A stretch of DNA of 64,000 nucleotides from CAZYMF01 sp964648215 (GTDB taxonomy: Bacteria > Desulfobacterota > Binatia > HRBIN30 > JACQVA1): assembly GCA_964648215.1 (NCBI GenBank), contig CAZYMF010000002.1, positions 17,700 through 81,699 of the forward strand, written 5' to 3'. Shown piece by piece: positions 57,387 to 64,000 of the stretch. Positions within the stretch are counted from its first letter, which is position 1, and every line of letters starts with the position of its first letter. Position numbers and translations under genes: made by a program. The notes below the pieces were generated by a model. The model was not told the origin of the DNA, did no database searches, and saw only the letters and a program-made list of their open reading frames with translations.

Positions 57387-60097
57387 TGAGACGCTTGCTG
57401 ACTCTGCCCCTGCGGGCGCCGCGCCTGACACTGGCGGTGATCGTCCTGATCACCACTTTCTTCGGCTTCTACGCGCGCGGAATCAGGATGGACAGCGCGA
57501 TCGAGAACCTGCTCCCGGTCAACGATCCCGACAAGGTCTACTACGACGACGTGAAGAAGACCTTCGGCGACGAGGCGGTCACCGTGATCGGCGTCTTTGC
57601 CGACGACGTGTTCGCGCCGGCGACGCTGGCCAAGATCGATCACCTGTCGCAGCGACTGGCCGAGCTCGACGGCGTCCGCGAGGTGATCAGCTTGACGACG
57701 GTGAAAGGCGTCGAGATGGGCGATTTCGGTCTCAGCGCCGGGCCGGTGATGCGTTCGTTGCCGCGCACGCCGGAGGAGGCGGCCGCCTTCCGCGCCAAGA
57801 TCCTGGCCAACCCGATCTACGTCAAGAACGTCGTTTCGGCCGACGGGCGTGCCGCCGGCATCTCGGTGGTCTTCGAGTCGATGAGCGACGATGAGTTTCT
57901 CCAGCGCGGCCTCGAGGGGCAGATTCGCGCCGCCGTCGCCGCCGCCGGCGGTCCCGAGCAGTACGCGATCACGGGCATTCCCACGATCAAGGTATTCAGC
58001 GCGCGTTACATGGAGGGCGACACGCTCAAGTTCCTCCCCTTCGGCGTGTTGATCGCCGTGCTGGTGCTGGTGTGGGCGTTCCGCACCCCACGCGGGGTGC
58101 TGCTGCCGCTGCTCTCGGTGATGGCCGGCGTGGTCTGGACCACGGGGCTGATGGTGCTCACCGGCACGCCGATCAACATGGGCACGCTCGTCCTGCCGCC
58201 GCTGCTGATGGCCGTGGGCATCGCCTACGCCATTCACATCATGAGCCAGTACTACCAGGAGGTGCGGCCGGGCCGCAGCCCCGTCGAGGTGGTGCAGGCC
58301 ACCGTCGATCACATCAGCCTGCCGCTGTTCATCGCCGCCCTCACCACGGTGGCCGGCTTCGCCACCTTTCTCTTCACGCCCATCCGCGCCATCCGCGAGT
58401 TCGGCGTCTACTCGGTGTTCGGCATCAGCGCCATCTTCCTCCTGTCGCTCGCCATCCTGCCCGCGGCCCTGGTGTTGCTGCCGGCGCCCAAGCGGGCGAG
58501 CAACCTCCACGACGAGAACAACTGGCTGACGCGGGTGCTGCGCGTTCTGGGCGAGATCGCGGTGCGGCACAACCGCACCGTGCTGGTGCTCGGCCTCGCG
58601 CTCTGCCTGGCGTGTGCGTGGGGGATCCGACGCATCCGCGTGGAGACCGACTTCCTCGGCTTCTTCCTCCCCGGCAGCGAAATCCGCGTCGACAACACGC
58701 GCATAGCCGAGCATCTCGCCGGCACCCAGCCGATCTACGTCGTGGTCGACGGCGGGTCGCCGCAGAGCGCGACCCGTCTCGAGACCTTGCAGGCGATGAG
58801 CCAGCTGCAGGCGTTCATCGACCGGCAACCCGGGGTGGACAAGACGATGTCGTTGCTCGATTACCTCGGCATGGTGCGACGCACGCTGGAGCCGGGGGCC
58901 GACCCGATGCCGAAGACGCAGGCCGCGATCGACCAGCTGCTGCTGCTCATCGACCCCGCCGACATCCAGCCGGTGTTGAACCGCGACGCTTCGCGCGCCA
59001 ACATCATCGTACGCACCACGCTTTCCGGGTCCGGCGACGTGGGCGCCTTCGTCGCGCGGGTGAAGGCCTTCGCCGCCGACCACTTCCCGCGCCAGGTGAC
59101 GGTGCGGCCGACGGGGACCGTGGTGCTGCTCAACCGCTCCGCCGACACGCTGGCCTGGGGCCAGGTGAGCAGCCTGTGGCAGGTCTTCGTCGTCCTGCTG
59201 CTGCTCATGTCCGCCCTGTTCCTGTCCGTCCGGGTCGGGTTGCTGTCGCTGATTCCCAACGCGTTCCCGATCGTCATCCTCTTCGGCGTCATGGGCTGGA
59301 CCGGCGTGAGCTTGAACATCTCCACCAGCCTGATTGCGGCCCTCGCCATCGGCATCGCCATCGACGACACCATTCATTACTTCAGCGCCGTCAACGGCCA
59401 GCTGCGCGAGACCGGCGATCAGGCGCAAGCGGTGCGCAACGCCACGCGCGCCATGGGCAAGCCGATGATCGTCACCTCGGTCGCCCTGTGCGGCGGCTTT
59501 CTGGTCGTGTGTCTGTCCAACTTCCAGCCGGTGCGGTACTTCGGCTATCTGGCCAGCCTGACGATGGCGGTGGCGCTGGTGTCCGACCTCTTCATCAGCC
59601 CGGCCATCGTGATGACGACGAAGATCATCACCCTGTGGGACCTGATGTTTCTCAAGCTCGGACCCGAGCCGCAAAAGCAGATCCCGCTCTTCGCCGGCCT
59701 GCGTCCGTTCCAGGCCAAGCTGGTGGTGCTCATGGGGCGTCTCGAATCGGTGACCCGCGGCACCCACATCACGCGCCGCGGCGAGATGAAGCCGGAGCTC
59801 TACGTGCTGCTGAACGGCCGCGCGGAGGTGTCTCGCGGCGACGGCGATCGCGTCATTCGCCAACTCGGTCGCGGCGACGTGGTCGGCGAGATGGGGTTGG
59901 TGCGGCAGCGGCCGCGCTCGGCCGACGTCATCGCCGCCGAGGACATGGACTACGTCGTCCTCGACGACCGTTTCCTGCAGCGCATGCGGCGCCGCTACCC
60001 GAGGATCGCCGCCACGGTGTTCTTCAATCTGACGCGAATCCTCAGCGATCGGCTGGAAACCACCACCGACGCGTTGGCCGCGGCGCCGCGGGTTTGA
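57383..60097 (+). CDS. RND/MMPL-type transporter with C-terminal cyclic-nucleotide-binding domain
   Basis: A 904-residue membrane protein. Twelve predicted membrane segments with two large periplasmic loops, in the pattern of HpnN/MMPL lipid exporters (GTLVLPPLLMAVGIAYAIH and ALAIGIAIDDTIHYFSAV mark the core helices). Residues about 766-876 add a cNMP-binding-like fold: GTHITRRGEMKPELYVLLNG, GDVVGEMGLVRQRPRSADV. The phosphate-binding cassette is recognisable as GEMGLVRQRPRSADV. The fusion suggests nucleotide control of lipid export. It is co-translated with the GAF kinase and followed by a LolA-like gene. Confidence 0.9.
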   Translation: MMRRLLTLPLRAPRLTLAVIVLITTFFGFYARGIRMDSAIENLLPVNDPDKVYYDDVKKTFGDEAVTVIGVFADDVFAPATLAKIDHLSQRLAELDGVREVISLTTVKGVEMGDFGLSAGPVMRSLPRTPEEAAAFRAKILANPIYVKNVVSADGRAAGISVVFESMSDDEFLQRGLEGQIRAAVAAAGGPEQYAITGIPTIKVFSARYMEGDTLKFLPFGVLIAVLVLVWAFRTPRGVLLPLLSVMAGVVWTTGLMVLTGTPINMGTLVLPPLLMAVGIAYAIHIMSQYYQEVRPGRSPVEVVQATVDHISLPLFIAALTTVAGFATFLFTPIRAIREFGVYSVFGISAIFLLSLAILPAALVLLPAPKRASNLHDENNWLTRVLRVLGEIAVRHNRTVLVLGLALCLACAWGIRRIRVETDFLGFFLPGSEIRVDNTRIAEHLAGTQPIYVVVDGGSPQSATRLETLQAMSQLQAFIDRQPGVDKTMSLLDYLGMVRRTLEPGADPMPKTQAAIDQLLLLIDPADIQPVLNRDASRANIIVRTTLSGSGDVGAFVARVKAFAADHFPRQVTVRPTGTVVLLNRSADTLAWGQVSSLWQVFVVLLLLMSALFLSVRVGLLSLIPNAFPIVILFGVMGWTGVSLNISTSLIAALAIGIAIDDTIHYFSAVNGQLRETGDQAQAVRNATRAMGKPMIVTSVALCGGFLVVCLSNFQPVRYFGYLASLTMAVALVSDLFISPAIVMTTKIITLWDLMFLKLGPEPQKQIPLFAGLRPFQAKLVVLMGRLESVTRGTHITRRGEMKPELYVLLNGRAEVSRGDGDRVIRQLGRGDVVGEMGLVRQRPRSADVIAAEDMDYVVLDDRFLQRMRRRYPRIAATVFFNLTRILSDRLETTTDALAAAPRV

Positions 60098-60151
60098 AGG
60101 CGCGCCCGAGAAGGACGACTTTGTGTCTTCGCAGAGAAGAAGGAGAGTAGA

Positions 60152-60925
60152 ATGCTAAGAATCGGTCGATATCTCGTTGGGTTTGCCCTGGTGGCAGGAA
60201 TGGCCGCGCTGCCCCCGATGGCGCGGGCGCAAGACGACGCGGCGCGGGCGCTGCTGGAAAAGATCGAGAACGCGACGGCGCACGTCCCGTTCATCGCCAA
60301 GGCGAAGCTGAGCTCGCCGACGCGGGGCTGGGTGCGGGAGCTGTCGCTGAAGTACAAGCACATCGGGGACACCGATGCCAGCTACATGGAGGTGACGGCG
60401 CCGCTCGACGTCAAGGACACGCGCTTCCTCCTGCTCGATCACGAGCACGGCGCCGACCAGCAGTTCATCTACGTGCCGGCGATCAAGCGCAGCATTCAGG
60501 TCTCCGACCAGACGCGCCAGCAGCCCTTCCTCGGCTCCGACTTCTACGTGTCCGACATGGTCCGCCCCGATCTCGACGACTACACCTACCGGTTCGTCGG
60601 TGAGGAGGACGTCCTCGGACGGCACTGCAAGCTGATCGAGAGCGTGCCGAAGAAGCCGGCCGGCCAGCCCTACGGCAAGAGCATCGTTGCCGTCGATCCC
60701 AAGGACATGGTGATCGTTCGCACGCAGCTGTTCGATCACAAGGACAGGTTGCTGAAGGTCTGGACGATCGAGAAGCTGGAGAAGGTCGACGGCTTCTGGA
60801 CGCCAATGGTGCAGGTGATGAAGAACGTGCAGGACAACACCGAGTCGCGTCTGGAGCTCACCGAAGTCAAATACAACGCGGACATCCCCGACGAGACGTT
60901 CCGCAAGGCATACCTGATCCGCTAA
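60152..60925 (+). CDS. Outer-membrane lipoprotein-sorting (LolA-like) protein
   Basis: A 257-residue periplasmic protein with signal LVGFALVAGMAALPPMARA. It follows the LolA-like pattern of proteins paired with MMPL/RND exporters: WVRELSLKYKHIGDTDAS, RFLLLDHEHGADQQFIYVPA, RSIQVSDQTRQQPFLGSDF, SKYGKSIVAVDPKDM-like and DGFWTPMVQVMKNVQD. Likely binds the lipid delivered by the transporter. ATG 60152, 54 bases after the RND gene. Confidence 0.87.
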   Translation: MLRIGRYLVGFALVAGMAALPPMARAQDDAARALLEKIENATAHVPFIAKAKLSSPTRGWVRELSLKYKHIGDTDASYMEVTAPLDVKDTRFLLLDHEHGADQQFIYVPAIKRSIQVSDQTRQQPFLGSDFYVSDMVRPDLDDYTYRFVGEEDVLGRHCKLIESVPKKPAGQPYGKSIVAVDPKDMVIVRTQLFDHKDRLLKVWTIEKLEKVDGFWTPMVQVMKNVQDNTESRLELTEVKYNADIPDETFRKAYLIR

Positions 60926-60986
60926 CCCGTTGGGTTTGGGGGCGCTATTCCCCTGTGCGTGTTCGTCACGGTGATCGCGTTACGCC

Positions 60987-61754
60987 TCAGCCGCGCGCTC
61001 CCGCGGGAGCGCGCGACACCAGCCATCCGCGGGACACCCCGAGCAGCGCCACGCCGATGAGGACGCCCGCCAGGCCGCCGAACAGAGCCGGGCGCCGTAG
61101 CAGCTCGACCGCCGGCAGGGAGCGTGCCAGGTGCCCCAGGACGACGCCGGTCGTGAACAGCACGCCGAGGGCGATCAGTCCACCGCCGGCGTAGGCGCAG
61201 GCCTGGCGCAGGCCGATCACCTCCCCGCGCAGCCGGTGGTAGAGGTCGGCCTTCTCGTAAGCCACGGCGATGTCGTTGGCGACCGCTTCGAGGAACTCCA
61301 GGTCCTCGGCCTTCAGGCTGGTGGCGGGCGGATTGACGACCTCGAGCACGCCGATGTTGCCCGACGGCGTGCGCAGCGGCGCGCAGAGAAGCGAGCGGGT
61401 GGTCATGTCGGTACGCTTGTCGACGTCGGCGTAGAAGCGCTCGTCCTCGGTCGTGTCCGCGACCAGCGCCGCCTCGTCGTGGCTCAGCACCCAGCCGGCG
61501 ACGCCGCGATCGGCCGGGAAGCGGATCTCCGCCAGGCGCTCCTGCGCCGCTTGGCGCGACTCACTCTGGCTGGCGACCGGGAAATGGAACTCGTGGCGCC
61601 GGCGGTCGAGCAGCAGCAGGGCGCAGCCCTCGGCCTCGAAGACCTCCCGCGTGCGCCGCGTGGCATAGCGGATGAGCTCGTCGAGGTCGGCAAGGGTCGT
61701 CAGGCGTCGATTGATCTCGTAGAGCAGATGCAGCCGTTCACCGGTGCTCGCCAT
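60987..61754 (-). CDS. GAF-domain protein with C-terminal membrane segments
   Basis: A 255-residue protein. GAF domain at about 8-175 (ELIRYATRRTREVFEAEGC, GVAGWVLSHDEAALV, RTPSGNIGVLEVVNPP), then two hydrophobic stretches near the C-terminus (GGGLIALGVLFTTGVVLGH and ALFGGLAGVLIGVALLGV). ATG 61754 with GGGAGG upstream (in its sense) is preferred; ATG 61811 is possible. No catalytic domain. It could be a sensor that signals to other GAF or kinase proteins here. Confidence 0.8.
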   Translation of the reverse strand: MASTGERLHLLYEINRRLTTLADLDELIRYATRRTREVFEAEGCALLLLDRRRHEFHFPVASQSESRQAAQERLAEIRFPADRGVAGWVLSHDEAALVADTTEDERFYADVDKRTDMTTRSLLCAPLRTPSGNIGVLEVVNPPATSLKAEDLEFLEAVANDIAVAYEKADLYHRLRGEVIGLRQACAYAGGGLIALGVLFTTGVVLGHLARSLPAVELLRRPALFGGLAGVLIGVALLGVSRGWLVSRAPAGARG

Positions 61755-61867
61755 CGTCGCCGCCTCCCGTCCGGATGCGCGTACCGTATGCGGACTCACG
61801 GGCGTAATCAATCGCTTCGGCCATGCAGGCCGAGGTCGCGGCTTGGCACGGATGGGTGGGGAAGGCT

Positions 61868-63073
61868 ATGCTCGCCCGCATGCCGGCCCCACACTTCTTC
61901 GCCGAGTCCCCCGAGCAGGTTGGTGTCGACTCGCGGCGGCTCGAAGCGTTGTTCGCTCGAGCCGAGCGCGAGGTCCGCGAAGGGCTGCTGCCTTCGGCGC
62001 AGATCGCCGTTGCCCGCCGCGGCAAGATCGCCGGGATGCGCAGCTGCGGCCGGGCGACGCAGGGCGGGCGCGCCGCGGCGGTCACCAACGAGACGCTCTA
62101 TCTGGTCTTCTCCTGCACCAAGGCCGTCACCTCCGCCGCGGCCTGGCTGCTGCTCCAGGAGGGCAAGCTGGCGATCGACGAACGGGTGGCCGACATCGTT
62201 CCGGAGTTCGCCAGCAACGGCAAAGACGCGATCACCGTCGAGCAGCTCTTCACCCACACCGCGGGCTTTCCGCTGGCGCCGTTGCCGCAGCCCGAGTGGG
62301 GCGATCGCGAGAAACGCCTGGAGCGTTTCCGGCGCTGGCGGCTCAACTGGGAGCCGGGCTCGCGCTTCGAGTACCACCCGACCTCGAGCATGTGGGTGGT
62401 CGCCGAGATCATCGAGCGACGCAGCGGAGTCGAATTTCGGCAATTCGTCCGCACGCGGATTGCCGAGCCTCTCGGGCTGCGCGACCTCCACATCGGATTG
62501 CCGGACTCGCTGCACGGGCGGGTGGCCGACGTGGCCTACGTCGGCGAGCCGCCGTCGGCCGAGGAGCTGCGACAGCTCGGCTTTCCCGAGCTGCCGCTCA
62601 CCGAGGTGACCGAGGAGGCGATTCTCGGCTTCAACCGGGCCGATGTCCGCGAAGCCGGCGCTCCGGGCGGTGGCGGTGTGATGACCGCCGCCGACCTGGC
62701 GCTGTTCTATCAGGCTCTCCTCGCCGCCGCGCGCGGCGCGGGGGCGCCGTCGTTGTGGCGGACGACGACCATGCGGGCGGCGCTCGAGATTCGCAGCGGC
62801 GATCTGCGCGATCCGCTCTTCGGCAAGCGGGCCAATCGCGCTCTCGGCGTGGTCATCGCGGGCGACGAAGACCGCGTCTTCCGCGGCTTCGGCCACGGCG
62901 GCTCACCCGAGATGTTCGGGCACGGGGGCGCCGGCGGCCAGATTGCCTGGGCCGACCCGGTCACGGGAATCTCGCTCGCGTACTGCACCAACGGTTTCGA
63001 TCGCCATCCGGTGCGCCAGGCCCGCCGCGGCGTCGCCCTCTCGAGCCTGGCGGCCGAGTTGACTCGGACCTAA
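61868..63073 (+). CDS. Serine beta-lactamase-like hydrolase (class C type)
   Basis: A 401-residue serine hydrolase of the beta-lactamase/PBP4*/esterase family. Catalytic SxxK is SCTK (Ser82-Lys85 from ATG 61868), second motif Tyr in FEYHPTSSMW, and C-terminal HGGAGGQ in place of KTG. No signal peptide is evident, so it may be cytoplasmic. More likely an esterase or D-amino peptidase than an antibiotic-destroying enzyme. The start is uncertain: ATG 61823, 61868 and 61880 are all in frame. Confidence 0.82.
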   Translation: MLARMPAPHFFAESPEQVGVDSRRLEALFARAEREVREGLLPSAQIAVARRGKIAGMRSCGRATQGGRAAAVTNETLYLVFSCTKAVTSAAAWLLLQEGKLAIDERVADIVPEFASNGKDAITVEQLFTHTAGFPLAPLPQPEWGDREKRLERFRRWRLNWEPGSRFEYHPTSSMWVVAEIIERRSGVEFRQFVRTRIAEPLGLRDLHIGLPDSLHGRVADVAYVGEPPSAEELRQLGFPELPLTEVTEEAILGFNRADVREAGAPGGGGVMTAADLALFYQALLAAARGAGAPSLWRTTTMRAALEIRSGDLRDPLFGKRANRALGVVIAGDEDRVFRGFGHGGSPEMFGHGGAGGQIAWADPVTGISLAYCTNGFDRHPVRQARRGVALSSLAAELTRT

Positions 63074-63131
63074 GGGTTTCCCCGGGACGGGCGAACGGCG
63101 CGGGTGCGCTCCTCGCTCGCTGTCGCCGTGC

Positions 63132-64000
63132 TCAAGTGGGCTCCTGCGCCCGGGCACGGCCCGCCTTCGCGGTCGGCTCCGTGGGTTCGTCTGCCGGCGT
63201 CTCGGCTGAGCCGGTGACGGTGGAGGCCGGGACCATGCGCTCGATCGCGGCGAAGAGGTCTTTGCCGTTGATCGGCTTGGAGAGATAGCCGTCCATTCCC
63301 GCGGCCAGGCAGCGTTCCTCGTCCCCCTTCATGGCGTGGGCGGTGAGGGCGACGATGGGGAGGTGGGCGCTGCCGTCGCGCTCGCGCGCGCGGATGGCGG
63401 CGGTGGCCTCGAGGCCGTCCATCTCCGGCATCTGGACGTCCATCAGAACCAGGTCGAAGGGATAGTGGTCGACGGTGGTCACGGCGTCGCGGCCATTGTT
63501 GACGACGAGGACCGTGTGACCTCGCTTTTCCAGGAGCTTGACCACGAGCTTCTGGTTGACGAGGTTGTCCTCGGCGAGCAGGATGCGCAGCGGGCGTGCT
63601 GGTTGCCGGGTGGCGCCTCCCGCGGCGAGCTGCGGCGGCGAGAGTTCGGGCGCCACGCCGCGTTCGGGGAGGCCGAAGCGCATGGTGAAGTGGAAGCGGC
63701 TGCCCCGTCCCGGCGAACTCTCCACCCAGATGCGACCGCCCATCCGCTCGACGAGGTGGCGGCAGATGGTGAGTCCGAGGCCGGTGCCGCCGTAGCGGCG
63801 CGTGGTCGAGCCGTCTCCCTGCTCGAACGGCGCGAAGATGGTGCCGAGCTTCTCGGGCGCGATGCCGATGCCCGTGTCGCTGACGGTGAAGTGCAGCTCG
63901 CTGAACCGTCCGCCGTCGTCCACCGTCGTCGGGGCCGGTGCGATGTCGACCGACACCTCGCCGTGCTCGGTGAACTTGAGCGCGTTGCTGACCAGATTGG
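63132..64000 (-). CDS. Hybrid histidine kinase, 5' part outside the window
   Basis: The C-terminal part of a large hybrid kinase; the frame is open to the window edge. Visible are the N box (NLVSNALKFTEHG), G1 DTGIGIAP, G2 GGTGLGLTICRHLV, and then a receiver domain with LLAEDNLVNQK, phosphoacceptor in DLVLMDVQMPEMDG and Lys in YLSKPI. A disordered acidic tail ends the protein. The dimerisation and sensor regions are beyond 64000. It is convergent with the serine hydrolase. Confidence 0.93.
   Translation of the reverse strand, partial: NLVSNALKFTEHGEVSVDIAPAPTTVDDGGRFSELHFTVSDTGIGIAPEKLGTIFAPFEQGDGSTTRRYGGTGLGLTICRHLVERMGGRIWVESSPGRGSRFHFTMRFGLPERGVAPELSPPQLAAGGATRQPARPLRILLAEDNLVNQKLVVKLLEKRGHTVLVVNNGRDAVTTVDHYPFDLVLMDVQMPEMDGLEATAAIRARERDGSAHLPIVALTAHAMKGDEERCLAAGMDGYLSKPINGKDLFAAIERMVPASTVTGSAETPADEPTEPTAKAGRARAQEPT

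Noticed and set aside
1..64000. tRNA, rRNA, insertion sequence, prophage or CRISPR features
   Set aside because: Reading the intergenic stretches showed none of the expected cloverleaf arms, transposase motifs, phage genes or repeat-spacer patterns.

Overview
The window is GC-rich DNA from a Gram-negative bacterium, part of a draft scaffold (100 N at 41680-41779). Gram-negative status rests on the PilQ secretin, the apolipoprotein N-acyltransferase Lnt, several lipoproteins and an outer-membrane barrel protein. The type IV pilus genes, the many Pro/Thr-linker exported proteins, the DUF4168-like protein and the NarL/ComP-type signalling suggest a deltaproteobacterial-type lineage (Myxococcota, Desulfobacterota or Binatota-like). 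That placement is inference from gene content, not a measured phylogeny.

Layout. 1-4.96 kb: 3' end of a CobW GTPase, then a run of small plus-strand genes including a family 5 uracil-DNA glycosylase, a zinc-ribbon NUDIX hydrolase and a PgeF/YfiH protein. 4.99-7.9 kb: a UvrD/PcrA helicase (minus) divergent from an FtsJ/RlmE methyltransferase. 8.1-15 kb: pilMNOPQ followed by aroK-aroB, with a plausible sigma-70 promoter. 15-22.3 kb: a small lipoprotein and a roughly 2240-residue lipoprotein made of Ig-like domains, Thr/Pro linkers and calcium-loop motifs, lying between aroB and aroQ. 22.4-24.1 kb: aroQ, then ddl convergent with it. 24.1-25.5 kb: an unusual stretch of stacked RNA hairpins ending in a textbook terminator, followed by a small HTH protein and a small membrane protein. 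25.5-31.9 kb: two successive minor-pseudopilin operons with the same gene order (FimT/GspH, PilV, PilW, PilX-like, small periplasmic coiled-coil protein). 31.9-37.6 kb: NarL-type regulator, exported protein, lnt and a ComP-like sensor kinase. 37.7-40.6 kb: SDR, VOC protein and GH4 glycosidase. 40.7-46.6 kb: Thr/Pro-linker exported proteins, including an operon of beta-propeller, TPR plus barrel, and FecR proteins. 46.6-55.8 kb: JAMM-DinG fusion helicase, DUF385 protein, GNAT-acyl-CoA synthetase fusion, metallophosphoesterase, response regulator and HAD phosphatase. 56-61 kb: an operon of GAF kinase, RND transporter with a C-terminal cyclic-nucleotide-type domain, and a LolA-like protein. 61-64 kb: GAF protein, serine beta-lactamase-like hydrolase and the 3' part of a hybrid kinase.

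How parts fit together. PilM-Q form the alignment subcomplex and secretin of a type IV pilus, and the two pseudopilin operons could supply alternative initiation or tip complexes for it; no pilA, pilB, pilC, pilT, pilD or pilY1 is seen here. aroK, aroB and aroQ supply three shikimate-pathway steps. The NarL-type regulator and the ComP-like kinase are a likely two-component pair split by two genes. The GAF kinase and the small REC protein may form another.

The most interesting signals are the riboswitch-like or attenuator-like leader at 24251-24463, the duplicated pseudopilin operons with their coiled-coil mini-proteins, the giant lipoprotein inserted in the aro locus, the propeller/TPR-barrel/FecR operon, and the domain fusions JAMM-DinG and RND-cNMP.
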